Assembly (NCBI RefSeq): GCF_016545825.1
Contig: NC_052613.1
Location: forward strand, 5,890,001 to 5,954,000
Direction: 5' to 3'
Source: Eucalyptus grandis
Taxonomy: Eukaryota; Streptophyta; Magnoliopsida; Myrtales; Myrtaceae
Length of the DNA: 64,000 nucleotides
How positions within the stretch are numbered: position 1 is the first letter of the stretch; every line of letters begins with the position of its first letter. Below, piece by piece: positions 21,413-33,178 of the stretch. A program made the translations under genes and the position numbers. The notes under the pieces were generated by a model, which saw only the letters and a program-made list of their open reading frames with translations, ran no database searches and was not told where the DNA came from.

Positions 21413-23100
21413 ATTTTTTAAGGTTTGGTTTAGGGATGGGTGGTTGACTGGGTGTCTCTACGGATTTATTTATTTTTCCTTTCTTGTTCTTCAGAGTTTC
21501 ATTTGGCGTAATCAATCAACTTTCGGAATTTTTGCTATTACAAACACTTTGAGGGAAGCCAACTGGAAAAAAACCCAACTTATCTATTTCTAAAACCATA
21601 AATTTGCTTCCACAAAAAAATTGCTTCTTAAGTTTTCGTTGGGCTTTCATTACAACGCTAGTTCTACATCACTATGTATGGGCTGCTGCACTGGTCTGTA
21701 ACCTTAAAGCTAGCACGGCGTGCTTTTAAGATGTAGGGCGCAAATGAGTCGCAGACATTGTCGAGTTGGCTACGGATCTTGGTAGCGTTGTACCCCATGC
21801 TAGTATATTATGCTTGTGAAATCTCAAACTAGCATGACTTGTATTAAAGCCTTGCTGATTTTGGTTAGCTACAACTAAAGAGGCTAATATCATCCTTGTG
21901 CCTTGTCCGAATGGGCGCTGCCTATAGTTTTCAATGTACAGTTGTTTTACAAAGTATCTTTCCATTCAATAATCCCTTATAATAGAATGCGTTCTCATGT
22001 TGATTTGAAATAAATTTCACTCGTGATCTCTGAGTTGAAATTTATAATCAGGTTGCTAAAGCTTTGATTTCAATCTCCAAAATACTAAACTTTAAACTTT
22101 TCTTCCGTGATCGATGCACTTCAGTGGAATCCAATAACTTTTCCATTAAAATAGTAACGTAGGTCAAATTCTGATAAAAGTGCATTAATTGCAAAAAGAT
22201 TTAAATTTAGTTATTGGGTAATCAAATTCAAAGTCCAAGTAGCCTGTTTATAAATTTTTCTATATTTCTGGGATGGAGTAAAATTTTCAACTGCTAATTT
22301 CTATGTGATCACAAGTTATTAGGGCTTTTTCGCCCGCACGATGAAACTCCTCTTCTATTTTCAGCCAAATAGTCCGCCGAGTCATCAACCCATACATTAG
22401 CGGTCGTTTTTTGGGGAAATAGCTATTCAGGTTTCTAGATTAAGCATCTGAACATGCGTAGGTGAGAAACAACCGTTATTAGTTAAAATTATCCTCATTG
22501 ATTCATTCACTAAACTTCGTTCCTAACCATTAATCAAATCTTTCTTCATAATAAAAAGTTTCTTCTGCAATCTCAGAAGTCCTGGAACTAACTGTGTAAA
22601 TTCAAATTGATTTTAAAACTTTTAAAGTGTAATGAAATCATAACAATTATGAAAGTAGTGCAATTAAGTCTTTCAAGCTCCATTGAGAATCTAACCACCA
22701 TCAAAATAGCATATATAAATATTATTGTGAAATCATAAAAAAAAAAATTGCACATATAAAGATTTGCATTAAAAAAAAGTCTTTCATCACTAGTTGGTGC
22801 ACTTACGTGGCTAGACATGTAAGAACTTGGTTGGATTTTCCAAACGCCAATGCATTATCAAAATAATTATCAATTTAATAAATACTGAAAATTTCAATAA
22901 AGATAAATTTCGTAAATTTTTTTATTGAGAAACCGCATCATTTCATTCTGTAGAGTATTTTTTTGTTTTATTGTTTTATATAAAGTTACTTTAGGTTTGG
23001 CGATAATATGAATAAAATGTGTGAGTTTAGGGGACCCACTGGCATTGAGCGGTCTAATAAGTAATTGCCGGTGACATCATACGAGAAAAGGTACGAAGAT
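21413..23100. other. Non-coding, duplicated in unit 2
   Basis: Collinear with 41786-43430. Unit 2 lacks about 95 bases present at 22225-22320. No gene is recognised; the ORFs are short and not conserved as proteins. Confidence 0.5.
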
Positions 23101-23104
23101 TGTG

Positions 23105-23290
23105 CCCCTCGCACGTGTCTCTTTTTTTTAGCACGTCGCACGTTTCGTTTTTGACGTCATCTCCATGACATATTGACTCGTCGCCTAGGATACCCACTAG
23201 CATCAACGTCATCGGCATTACATATGCGACATCGCTTGTGGGGCCCACTGACATTGACGTCATCTGCATTACATATATCGACTCCGTCAG
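23105..23290 (+). promoter_or_regulatory. Cluster of TGACGTCA-type sites, unit 1
   Basis: TGACGTCA palindromes at 23152-23159 and 23255-23262, with a mutated third (CAACGTCA, 23204-23211), sit in about 51-52 bp repeats that also contain CATNACATAT. A CACGTGTC (G-box core) lies upstream at 23112. TGACG sites bind TGA/bZIP factors. The cluster is better preserved in unit 2. No gene start is identified downstream. Confidence 0.5.
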
Positions 23291-23799
23291 ATCGGCCCCG
23301 CCAAAACACCTTTGTAGATTTGCCGTCTTTTACATATTTATTTGTTTTTCTTGTCTTGTTCTGGAGGGTTTCATTTGGCTAGCTAATTTAGTCGTCCCTT
23401 AATCATCAAATAAAAGTAATTAACTTTCGGAAGAAACTTGGCCAAGTTCTTTTAGAATCAAAATCAACATAGTTTGGCTAATTGTAGCAAGTATAGAGTT
23501 GAGCTTATATGTTCAAACTTTTATTAGCTCTTTTGTTTATTATACCAATCAAAATGTGGCACAATTTACTTTGTAATATTGGGATTTTTTTGGACCAAGC
23601 AAAATAAAATAAGATAAAAACAAGATTTGAGCCTGTCAACAAAGGGACATTTACCTCCTTTCTAAGAGAGAGCCCGCGCAAATCATGGGGAAAAGAAAAG
23701 AGAAAGAAAGAAGAAGAAAGCAGGAAGAGGATCTTTGCCACGGACACATTGCCAAGGCGGATTTATTACCCCTTTGTAAGTTTTACCGAGCTTTCTTTG

Positions 23800-24180
23800 A
23801 AAAGCAATTCGAAGATTCATCCATTGACGCAAGAATTGCGAAAGAAGATAGTGCTATGGCCATATGAAATTATGAATGTTGGGTGAAATGAAAATCTTTT
23901 ACATGCCATTACACATCAACTTATCGTAATTAATTGATTCAAAGAGCCCCAACTACATGGGCTTGGGCTTAAATGTGAATCGAAGAATCATAGCTCGAGG
24001 CCTTCTTCTCTTTAGGTGTTATCTTGGTGTCTCCATCGCTAGGCCCGCCAAGTCTAGAGAAAAAGAATGGCCTAAATGGATTCCTTGCAATTTTATTATC
24101 TTCTTAACATCCGTATTTGCCATATCCATTGCGTGATTTCCCAAGCAATCGACTTTCTTTTTCCTGTAAAATCATGTTCG
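23800..24180 (+). repeat. Internal duplicate of 20160-20360 plus 21300-21360
   Basis: Shares 'gaagataatg/gtgctat', 'atgaaattatgaa(g/t)gttgggtg', 'gaatggcctaaa', 'ttccttgcaatt' and 'catgtaatttccc'. It carries the empty insertion site TTAA at 24104 for the TIR element. It shows that an older, smaller duplication exists inside each unit. Confidence 0.65.
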
Positions 24181-24349
24181 CATGTAATTCCCTAAACAAA
24201 AAACGATACAATTGAACTTTGGAATTAGTGATTGAAATGTCGGAAATGATTGTTCGTCACGTTAGTTACTAATGAAGTTTCCGAGATGGGTTGCATGTCT
24301 CATGCTTATGCATGATTGATGATGCCATTGCCAGAGATTATTATTCCAT

Positions 24350-24791
24350 TTGTTTTGCAAAAAATGTGACATTTCTAGAAAATATTCTCTATGAAGTTAT
24401 TTTCCAAGAAAATGTAATTATTTTATAGTGTTCAGTTGAAATCTAAAAGCAGAAAATATTTTTCACTATTCAACAAGGAAACTCTTTTCCTCCATGTACT
24501 ATTTTTAATAAATTTTTATTATTGATTTTTAAATTATTTTTATTTTTAAAAATAAATGATTTTTTATTCTTTTTTTATTCTTTTTCTTTCTTTTTGTCTT
24601 CTTCTTCAGCCGATCATTGGTGAAGGGCCAAAGGCGAGCTCTAGCTCACTCGACGACGACAAGCTAGATTTCACCAAAGGTTCGCACTCGTCAATTTGGT
24701 GAGGCTTGAGCTCGCCTCTCACCAGAGGCTTGTACTCACTAATCTGGTAAGGCTCGAGTTCATTGCTCGCCTAATCGACAAGCCTCTAGCC
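24350..24791. mobile_element. TIR element with TTTGTTT(T/C)GCAAAA end, truncated
   Basis: The left terminus 'tgttttgcaaaa', 'gaaaatattctctatgaag' and 'ttttccaagaaaatg' match the start of the complete copy at 44740-45698. The copy stops at 24791 in the GC core, exactly where homology between the two units ends. Confidence 0.6.
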
Positions 24792-24792
24792 T

Positions 24793-24957
24793 TTAATGAA
24801 GAATCAAAATAATGTTATATTTTATTTGAGTGAATGTGATATGCCTGTTTCTTTCTTTAGAACCTTTTAAGGACATGCTCAGTTCGTGGTGATGCTATTT
24901 AATGATGAATGAAAACAATATTGTATTTTACTTGTGTGAATGGGATATGATGCCGTA
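24793..24957 (+). repeat. Imperfect direct repeat, about 55 bp, at the unit 1 border
   Basis: The segment with 'ttatattttatttgagtgaatg' at 24793-24845 recurs as 'ttgtattttacttgtgtgaatg' at 24903-24957. It directly follows the right border of unit 1 and is absent from unit 2. Confidence 0.55.
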
Positions 24958-25029
24958 CAAGATGTATGCGGAAAGTGGGTGATCTCTCTCTAGAAAAGCC
25001 TTTGCAAACATAAAGTCAAGCTTCGCTGC

Positions 25030-25610
25030 TCTCTAATAAGTTTGTGTACTCTTTTCTGTCGTTGATGGTTTTCTGGGAACACGGCAGCGTCTTTCACAGG
25101 TCTTCCCTCCATAATCAACAGCAAACTTTAGCAACGCCACCCACTTTATCTTGAGGCAGGGACGAGAGAGGGCGAGTTGGCCTTGGAAACTCAAGAGGAG
25201 CTTCAGGTGAGTGTACCTGACGGCAAAGAGCTTACTTGGGTTCTTGATGGAGAGCGATGTTCCATCGGACAGTGACGTGGGAGGTGGAGATGTTGAGGGA
25301 CGAAAGGGAGGAACCCTGGTCGAGTTGGAACTCCAGCGGCATTGTGGCGGGTATTTTAAGAAAAATGAACATAAGGAGGCCAAGAATAGTGGGTAAGGAA
25401 AATGCGATACAATGGCCGATGGTCTGCTTGTACCAGTCTAATTGCTCCTTTGAAGCTTAGACCAAGACCGAGCTTGGAGTCAGGTGGCTTTGTCAAAAGA
25501 GACTGAAGATAGAAGCGGATGGTTGACTCAATAGGTCGGAGCGACTCTCCTCTGAGCACCACACTTGTCTTGAGTCTCGAATATCCATTTGTTACGTAAA
25601 ATGTAACCAA
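25030..25610 (-). pseudogene. LEA_2 / NDR1-HIN1-like pseudogene, inverted
   Basis: On the minus strand the membrane segment CIAFSLPTILGLLMFIFL and the next block SSLSSLNIS are in one frame. The N-terminal block LTKPP and LGLGL is in a second frame. The LEA_2 block with KNPSK and YTHLKLLLSFQGQLAL is in a third. So at least two frameshifts and in-frame stops break it, and the domain's last third is replaced by unrelated sequence after about 25150. The N-terminal part resembles the partial copy at the window's right end more than the genes at 12139 and 33179. It lies between the two duplication units. Confidence 0.75.
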
Positions 25611-26389
25611 AAAGACCCAGACCGGAACATTTCCGACATTCTGTTATATGGAGTTTTTAAGGTTTTTTTACCAACGTTAGGAGCACTAACAGACCCCTAT
25701 TACATTGACCCTACGTGTGTTAGTGACATTCTAGAGAACATTCGGCTCCATCTTCTAAATGCAATCCCCTACTCAATGATGGCCCATGCTAAGAATTTCC
25801 ATCTGAGGTCGTTTCCAGATGGTCATTCAACAATGAAGTGTTTCTACTCTGTTTCTCTTATGCTGCGCCCTCCCGGTGATTTCCAAGCATTAATCCGCTC
25901 CGGAGACTCTTGTTTGGCACTTTATTTTTATACAGCTTCTTCGTTGGGCCTGGATCTATAAAAATCGGTTGAATCGTAAGGGTTGGGTTGGGCTGGGTTT
26001 TATCCTATTCACTTCCTTCTCATCTGGAGGCTTTAATATGATGTTTCCTTAATCATTTCTCAGCTTGTCTCGACATGGAGGATTGAGGCTGTTGAGCCTT
26101 TGGACATTGGGATTAGTTTTCGGTTTCTTTGGGTGGATTTGTCTATTGGCTTGCACGATCCACATCTCAATGAAGCGCATGCGCATTGGACTATTTGCTA
26201 TGATTTGATCTTAAGTTAACATCATCTTCACTCGGAATTTCCTCAAAGAAAAAAGCTAGGCAATGTGGTTTTTGTTGTTTTGGTATAGGGTATCTCATTC
26301 CCATTCATGTGGGAGGTCAAAGTACGATGGTTAGTTTCCACATATCCCATACAGAAAATGTTAAAAAGCAGTGAGTTTTTAGATGAAAA
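25611..26389. other. No gene recognised
   Basis: Spacer between the units and upstream of the inverted pseudogene. A short frame at 25776-25961 has no recognisable product. Confidence 0.4.
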
Positions 26390-26900
26390 TTGTCTAAAAG
26401 GTTTTAAACCTATTTCATTTTTATCAGTTCAATCGTAAATATGTCAATATTGCCAATTGATTTTCTAAACATTTTCTCTTTTAACCAATTGAGTTCATTC
26501 AGCCAATTTTGACTGAAAATCACTAATGTGGACATTGGACATCCCATATAACACAATTGCCGTTGACGTTGACAATTTTAATAATATTTTAAAAATTTCA
26601 AAAATTTTCTTAAGAATTTTATTTTCCTTCTTTATTTTATTTTTTACTGTGTTTGACAAGGGTGGCAATGCCCTTGCTTGGATCTAGACAAGGCTGTTGT
26701 GGCCATAGGCAAAGGCAGCCTCTCTTGCGGCTCTTGAGGCTAGCCTCGCTCATGGCTACTTGAGCTCGACCCATGGCCATGGTTGCCAAGTCTCAATCTT
26801 GTAGCTGCCATGGCCATTTGAGCTCAAGCTCTAGATTTGAAACTACCACAACCACTCGAGCTTGATGCTCATGATCAAGCTACTCAGTTACAATTGGTTA
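26390..26900. mobile_element. Transposon-like repeat with GC-rich core, inverted relative of 18590-19170
   Basis: The AT-rich left arm carries 'tcagttcaatcgtaaatatg', 'caatattgccaattga' and 'accaattgagtt', which mirror the right arm of the 18590-19170 element. A GC core (26660-26880) with 'ggcaatgcccttg' follows. The ends are not defined. Confidence 0.4.
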
Positions 26901-27427
26901 TCAGCTTTTTGAACTTGGAACTTATCATGTTATTCCATAATCGGTTCTGAAATGTACCTTATTTTTCCAGTCTTATTCCAAATTCTACTAAAAAACCTGT
27001 TTTTCTTTTTGTTACTTTTTCTGGTATCATTTTTTAAGCACATGCTTACGTGTATCCTCAAAGTGTGGATAACTCTTTTGCTGCATGAAAAATTTGGTAT
27101 CTCAATCTTATTGGGTGGACATGGTAAAATGAGGAGAGGGCATTTACCTATAGACGAGGCGCGCATCGCAGCGAGCCACTATTAGGCTCGCATCTCACCT
27201 CGTTCATGAGTTACGTGGGTATTTCATGAGCCGGAGGTTCCTATATTTGTTCTTTGGACAAGCTTTTTCATCATTAAGAAAGAAATGATCTGGCAAATCT
27301 TTGCAAAGAAGTGCAAAATGAAGGCATCGCAGATCCAAACTTACTGTGTAGAAGCGAGGCTTCACTTGAAGCCCATCGGGCCAGGCCCATAATGGGACCA
27401 ATCTTGCGAACCAGCAGGTTTTTCAAA

Positions 27428-27429
<2 letters not shown>

Positions 27430-27477
<48 letters not shown>
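27430..27477 (+). repeat. (CT)n microsatellite
   Basis: About 24 CT units where unit 1 has only 'ctctctctcgctg' (3046-3058). ORFs through it that read as poly Leu-Ser or Arg-Glu are artefacts of the repeat. Confidence 0.95.
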
Positions 27478-27480
<3 letters not shown>

Positions 27481-27519
27481 GTCGTATTTCATTGCTCGCG
27501 AGAGCTTTCCAACTCGAGC

Positions 27520-27621
27520 ATAGCAGATCGTTATTTCCCAAACGCAATGCCGTACTTCGTACCGGAAGCTTCCGTGGAAGATACGGTCGCCGAAAGAGCC
27601 AAGGACTCGCTCTCAAATCCG
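27520..27621 (+). pseudogene. LanC-like (GCR2 family) first-exon fragment, unit 2
   Basis: Aligned codon for codon with 3100-3201: ADRYFPNAMP, then FVPEASVED and AKDSLSNP. The start codon is ATA (27520) instead of ATG, so it could not be translated from the family start. The rest of the gene is absent. Conserved 5' flank occurs at 27284-27519. Confidence 0.6.
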
Positions 27622-27659
27622 AAAATGAACCTTCGAGTAGCCTTAGAGGGAGGGTTCAA

Positions 27660-27801
27660 ATGGCGACCGAGCGTGCTCAGCTTGCGATCACTTGGAGAAG
27701 AAGAAGAGGAGTCGCGAGGTTTCCTGTGGCGGAAAAGTGCGAGGGCAACTGCCCCGTGCGAGCGAAGAGGAAAGAAGAGCGGCAAGCCATGTTTGAGAAA
27801 T
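27660..27801 (+). pseudogene. Unrecognised basic ORF remnant, unit 2
   Basis: ATG 27660 opens MATERAQLAITWRRRRG and continues to KCEGNCP and KRKEER. In unit 1 the same ATG (3240) starts MASERTQFAITWRRRRRG but shifts frame before KCEGNCP. It is followed in both by the 'gaacc' repeat words. No family is recognised. Confidence 0.3.
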
Positions 27802-27810
27802 AGGAGGTGA

Positions 27811-30103
27811 AGAAGAAAAAGATGCAAGAGAAATTAGGATTTTCATCATTTATGAAACCGATTCCAAAAACCGATCTAGTTGGTATGGTTCCCGAGTGAT
27901 TCTTCATTCAAAACTAGAAACCAAACCAGTTCCCGCCAATTTCTAATTTTGGAATGGGGAACCAGACCCGTTCTTAGGGCAGTCCGGTCCGGTTCTCGAG
28001 TAGAACTCATCCAGTGCATACCCCTACTAGATATCAATCAACCCGCTATGCTATGACATGTACACCAGCAAAGGACCCTAGGACATATTCCTTTTATAAG
28101 AGTTTATGAGTAACAATTCAAACCTTCTCCTACTTCATATGATAGCACTTTATGTTTTACTAGAAATTCATGTACCGCGCATGGGAGATTGATTATTGGT
28201 TAGATTACATGTGGGTTTGTGTGTTTATTTTAGAGCTGATGATTTAACAAAGTGCCATTGTTTTCTGGAAAGGCTGCAATTTGTTAGTCCCATCAGTTTC
28301 TTGGACCAACCGTCCATTTGTTCATCTAGTTTGTTAAAACGTGTCTAAATGCTATTTTTTTTTGCATTATCACTCGAGTTTCAAAAAGACCTAAACTCTT
28401 GATAAAAGATTTACAAGATACTCGTATCGACTATAGCCTCTTATAATAAAAGCTGGAGCCTCGCGCAAAAGGAGCTCCTTAGTCGGTTCTTAAGCACTTG
28501 CCGTTAAGATTTCATTGTCAACATAACAAAATAAGCAAACAAACAGTCACGCCTAACTTAAAACCCTATCCAAAAACGACTCTAGTTAGAAGCTCGCAGT
28601 GGCTGGAAGACACTGCTAGAGAAACCAAAAGTGCCTCGGTTCTTTAAGGATGAGGCCGTTCCTGAAACCGTTTCCCTACCCATCCCCATGATCCAGAATT
28701 GGAGGCCCGTCGTTGTTGAGGCCCATCTAAATTTGTACGACCAGCACTAATTAATAGATATCTAATGCGCTAATCCTTTGCAACATGAAATGCGACTGAA
28801 GAAGCTGAGTAGAAAGTGTATTAGGATGAGGAGGAAGAGAGCGAAAAGGTATCTTTCAGTCCTAAACTTTCCCATTTTGCCTATTTAGTCTTAAATCTTT
28901 GCCTGAAATTTTAATATAATTCTTCCGACCAATTTACCGATGTGGCAATGTGCCCATGAAGGATGGCCAAGATGACTGGACTGCCACGTTGTTGTAAGAC
29001 TTATTTGTTTATGTTTGAGATGGATAAGGTTATAGCTTGTTCCAAGGTTGGTTTACATGGAAAATGAATAATGGGGGATGCCTGTATAAATTTACTGATA
29101 AGCAATTCAGTCGATGAAGAAAGATGAACCGGTGATGAGTAGGATCATCAAAATGAGAACGTGGCCTTAACTTGGCGACTAGTCATTAAAAAGAACTTTA
29201 TATGATAAGATCTCTAAGATGTGATGGACAAAACTATTTCCATGCCTAAGAAGAAGACAGTGGATAGTTATTATAAGTCATACTTGGTTTAGCACTATTC
29301 AAGTTCATTTCCTTGAGGTCCTTGTAATCCTTAATAATGTGGATTTACCGATTGCCTTTTACTTTTCAAACAACCGCGTGTCCTATCTTAATTAGCAATG
29401 ACAAAGGACGAGAAATTTATCGTAAAGATTAATGCAAAAACCAACGGATCTTACACTTGTATCAACGCGAGAGGATGAAATCACTATACAAATGAACAAT
29501 AAAGAACGCGAGAGCCGATTGCAATAAATCAGTCGGAAAAAACAACCACTCGTACGCTTAAATGTTTCCCGGCCTTAAATTACTCGCAAGCCCACGGGGA
29601 TTAGCCTCGGGTAATTACTCAATAAACTAATCACCAAAAAGTTACCTCAAAGCTAGAAACCCCCACGTCTCCGCAAAGAAAACGCCCGATTGGAATGCGA
29701 TGAGCTGTCCCTGTCAGGCACGATATATTGCCGCTAAGAAATCTTCTCATTTCTTTTTTTGCAAGAAAGAAATCTAATCCTGGCCAGGTCATTTCGGGCT
29801 CTCTTGAAGGCCATGCTGATATCCATATTATTTGAGTCTTAGAAAACTATGAAAAAGAAATCATATAAAGTGTCAATATGTATATTGATCGGGTGCAAAA
29901 GTATATTCCAAAAGTTTTAAGAAGGTTTGAAATGATCGAGTACACAAAATAACAAAAAGAAAAAAAGACAGTTTCTTTTAGGACATCATGTGCGGACGTG
30001 ATTTTGAGGTAGACAGAAAGAACAAAAAAGAATATGAGAACCCTCCAACCCTTTGGATGATTTCTCTTTTATCTTTTATCTTTTTATCATCTACTCAAAG
30101 CAC
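27811..30103. other. Non-coding, collinear with 3480-5550
   Basis: Contains about 176 bases (28656-28831) absent from unit 1, flanked by AGGATGAGG at 28647-28655 and 28823-28831. This is either an insertion with a 9-base duplication or a deletion in unit 1 between short repeats. No gene is seen. Confidence 0.5.
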
Positions 30104-30319
30104 TCAACACTTTTGAAATATCCATGTGTTGACACCTAATATATGTTTTTCCATAGAGTTTTCCAAAGGCTCAAATAATATGAATATTGGCATATCCTCC
30201 GATTTCTCCGCCATCGCCTTCAGAAGAGCTCGAGATAAGCTGGTCAGAATTATGTCTTTTTGTTGTAAAAGCAACGAGAAGATTTCGAAAACCGGAAGCT
30301 CTACGCACGGAGAGACCAT
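30104..30319 (-). other. Small ORF conserved in both units, unit 2 copy
   Basis: 71 codons from ATG 30319, equivalent to 5552-5743. Start and frame are kept; the C-terminal end differs because a T run in unit 1 is shorter here. No product is recognised. Confidence 0.3.
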
Positions 30320-30329
30320 CTCGATCTAA

Positions 30330-30821
30330 TATGCACAGGAGAGTGTGATTTTTATTAGCAAATCAGGCACCTTCTGCTTCAACAAGGTCTTGACCGATTG
30401 TGGATACTTCTGATTTTGGGATAGTGGACGTGTCGTTCAATCACACGCATCCTCATAAATTAATTTCATAGAAATGTTTAGAGGACATCGGCCAAAACAA
30501 GCTATGGGATGAACTTTCTAAGATGATTAATTTTACGTTGACCCAAAGAAAAAAGGGTCTGAAATTGGCCAAATCTGCTCTTCATAAAAGAACACCATAT
30601 GACGTTTCACTCCACTGATAATGTGAACTGTTTGGATAGAGCAATAATCGCACCCACTCGCCAGCTTTTTCGAGTCATTTCATTATACCCACTAAATTCA
30701 AGGGAAACGACGGATAGGACCTATCCTTCTCTCTTAAGGAATAAGCTGTCTTTATCGTGATTGCAATTTCCTGCATCCGTAAGATTTTTAGAACTTTCTC
30801 AATCCTTTTCTAGTAGCTTGA
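30330..30821. other. Non-coding, collinear with 5754-6428
   Basis: Carries one copy of the block that is doubled at 6033-6426 in unit 1. No gene is seen. Confidence 0.5.
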
Positions 30822-31090
30822 CACGTGACAATTGATTAATATACTAATTTGAGATTTTATTCTCTATTTATCATAATTGTATCAGTTTTATATTTTTATG
30901 ATATCAAACTAATTGATAAATTGTAAATTGTATATTTATCACAAATGTATCAATTTTGAGGTTTTTGACCATCAAAAAATCAGTTTTGAGCAAATTTATC
31001 ATAAATATATTAATTTAGGGTTATTTGTTGTAATTTGAGATAAATTTATCATAAGTATATAAATTTGAGGTTTTTCATTATATTAATCGT
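30822..31090 (+). mobile_element. Partial copy of the GGGTTAATAC MITE family
   Basis: Begins 'gacacgtgacaattga' like position 19661 of the full element, then repeated 'aaatttatcataa' units, and ends 'tatattaatcg' where the full element has GGTATTAACCC. The left half is missing. It stands exactly at the point where unit homology breaks. Confidence 0.6.
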
Positions 31091-31366
31091 AGGTGAAAAG
31101 CTTGGCTTCAACCCCACCTAATTAATTTGAAGGCACCTTTATGAGACGGAGACGACGTGCATATTCACTCTCAAGCGTAGCGCATGGGGCTCCGTACCTC
31201 TCCTTCGCTCATTTTTGTTGTTGTTGTTGTATTTTTACCCTGGGTAACATCATAGGTAAATCTCACCTAAATTGCGCAATATACTTATCCTAAATAATTT
31301 TCGACTTTGCAACAACATTTTTCTTTTTATGTAGAGCGTTTGCAATAAAATATGATCTTTTTGCAG

Positions 31367-31386
31367 GGGAGAGAGAGAGAGAGAAG
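31367..31386 (+). repeat. (GA)n run
   Basis: About nine GA units within non-coding sequence; the rest of 31091-31640 has no recognisable gene. Confidence 0.8.
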
Positions 31387-31639
31387 AAAAACGGAAGGCA
31401 TAGAAATCTCAATTAGTTCACGAATTCCAGTTGTCGTATGGGGAGAAAAAACATTGGCTATCCCTTTGCACATGTCGGCACATGCCAACTTAAAAAAACC
31501 TAAGAGCTGAGATATGACAAAAGACACGATGTGGCAAATGATTCTTTAATTTGGAGCAACTTTTTGGTTTCCCCACCTAAGATAGGCATTTTATTGTCGG
31601 CACTGTATCTAAATACACAAATAAATAAATAAATAAAAT

Positions 31640-32040
31640 GAAAGGCCGTCGATGCTTAACGTCATCACCTTCTCGAACCCGTCAATTACGGTGGCGATGA
31701 GTGGTGGAGAGATGCTGGTTCTTCCCTTCGTACGGGTCACGAACGATGATGCACTCCGGTTCGGTGTGGAACGCGGTGGCAGCGATGTCCTTCTTGACCC
31801 TCCACACAAAATTCTCCATACCTGTTGAGGGGGCCGTCAAAGAAGAGGGATGCGGCCCCTGCGATCCGTGCTTGCGCCCTGGCATGGCTGGACGAAGTAT
31901 ATGATGGGAACATGGTTTGATTCTCATGGTCACTTGTTTTGGTGTTGGTTGCTCGGATTCTAGAGAGTCGCTTCTACAAATTTGGCATCAGTTGGAGGTT
32001 TCTTACTAGCCTATTGCTTTGGGAATTACATCAAATTTTT
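31640..32040. pseudogene. Decayed LEA_2-type locus remnant upstream of the unit 2 gene
   Basis: The right part (31960-32030, 'gattctagagagtcgcttcta', 'ggaggtttc', 'tagcctattgctttgg') matches the 3' flank of the intact locus (12981-13050). The GC-rich left part (31680-31915) shares 'atgtccttcttgaccct' and 'gaagtatatgatgggaacat' with 36605-36680. Both strands are open there and no product is recognised. So unit 2 had at least three locus modules. Confidence 0.4.
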
Positions 32041-32308
32041 AAGGACTCTCAGTCTCTTTCGCCATCGCCGGTCCATGTTATACCTCTTCTAAAAATATGT
32101 ATCTTCTGGGTATTTGAATCTTGGAATTACTGCCGAAAATATATTTTATACTTCACGTCTTCAATATTTGAGATTTTGCAAGTCTTTCCATTTATCTTGG
32201 CTTCCCATCATGGATTGGCTTGCAATCCCGACATTTGTATTGATTTTTCCATTGCAAAAGGAGGCAACAGAGTCAACTTCAAAGAAAATTTAGTTAGTCA
32301 TTAAAAAA

Positions 32309-32645
32309 AAGTTAATGAGATAGGATTGAGAGAAGTAAAATTATAAGAATTTGATTCAGATAGGATTGAGAGAAGTAAAATTATAAGAATTTGATTCAGA
32401 GTCCGAAAACCCTAGAAAGATAAAGGCAAGATGTATTTGTTAGTCATGGAATAAAAAAATAAAAAATAAAAGAATTTTTGGGTCCAAGGATGGTGCTTGT
32501 GGGGCAAAAATCCTTGGTGTGCTCTTTTAGCACTATGCGATTGCATATTTTTTTTTGGTCCAAGAATTAGGCTGTTCAAGTGAGAAAACAAAAACATTAA
32601 ATATCACTAAAGAATAATATCATCACCTTGTGTGTCATCTATACT
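32309..32645 (+). repeat. Upstream block of the LEA_2 module, unit 2, with 40-bp tandem doubling
   Basis: Equivalent to 11353-11665. The block starting 'gataggattgagagaag' at 32319 recurs at 32359 perfectly; unit 1 has one copy. Confidence 0.7.
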
Positions 32646-33178
32646 CACATCGATCAAAATTGCAACTTGATCGTTAACTCAGATGGACAAAGTTAAGTAG
32701 TACAAAGATAATTCGGGAAAACCTCATTCTCTTCCTTGTTAGGTTTCAGTGCCATCAATAACGGTCTTACTTTTAGTGTTCCAAATACCAAAATACATTG
32801 GTAAAAAATTTCTCCAATTCGTACGAGTAATGAAAATCAATGCAACAAAGTAACCTCCTTACAAGCTTGTCAAGAGTCAAGACACCGCATTACTCTTTTA
32901 TTCTCCACGGTGCTCTTATTTTTGTTTTTGCATAAGGTAACTCCAGGTTTGGCGATGGTTGTATTAAGATGTACGACTTTGAAAAATAATTTACTCCCTT
33001 CCTTACTATGCAAGAGAGGCCATTTTACATTTTTTTTTTTTTTTTTGCGAATTATGATTGGTCGGGTGACATTCAAGTGGGAGAGGATCTGAGTTTAGCC
33101 ATTTCTCTTCCCTCTTTTCATTGGTCTGAGGCCTAACTTGGGCCCCATTTCCACGGCTATATGATATGATTTGCAAGG

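Larger units (their letters stand above)
2760..24791 (+). repeat. Tandem segmental duplication, unit 1
   Basis: From 'acctgtagatgagg' at 2760 the sequence runs collinear with unit 2 from 27147. Homology ends abruptly at 24791 (45228 in unit 2) inside a TIR transposon. The copies share gene fragments, LEA_2 loci and transposon insertions in the same order. The main differences are private sequence 6429-11352 here against 30827-32308 in unit 2, a mosaic stretch after the LEA_2 gene (13290-14330 versus 34180-34990), and many small indels and tandem duplications. Divergence is visible in every line, so the event is not recent. Confidence 0.85.

Noticed and set aside
27274..27616. ORFs with long Leu-Ser or Arg-Glu runs
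   Set aside because: They translate the (CT)n microsatellite at 27430-27477 and are not proteins.
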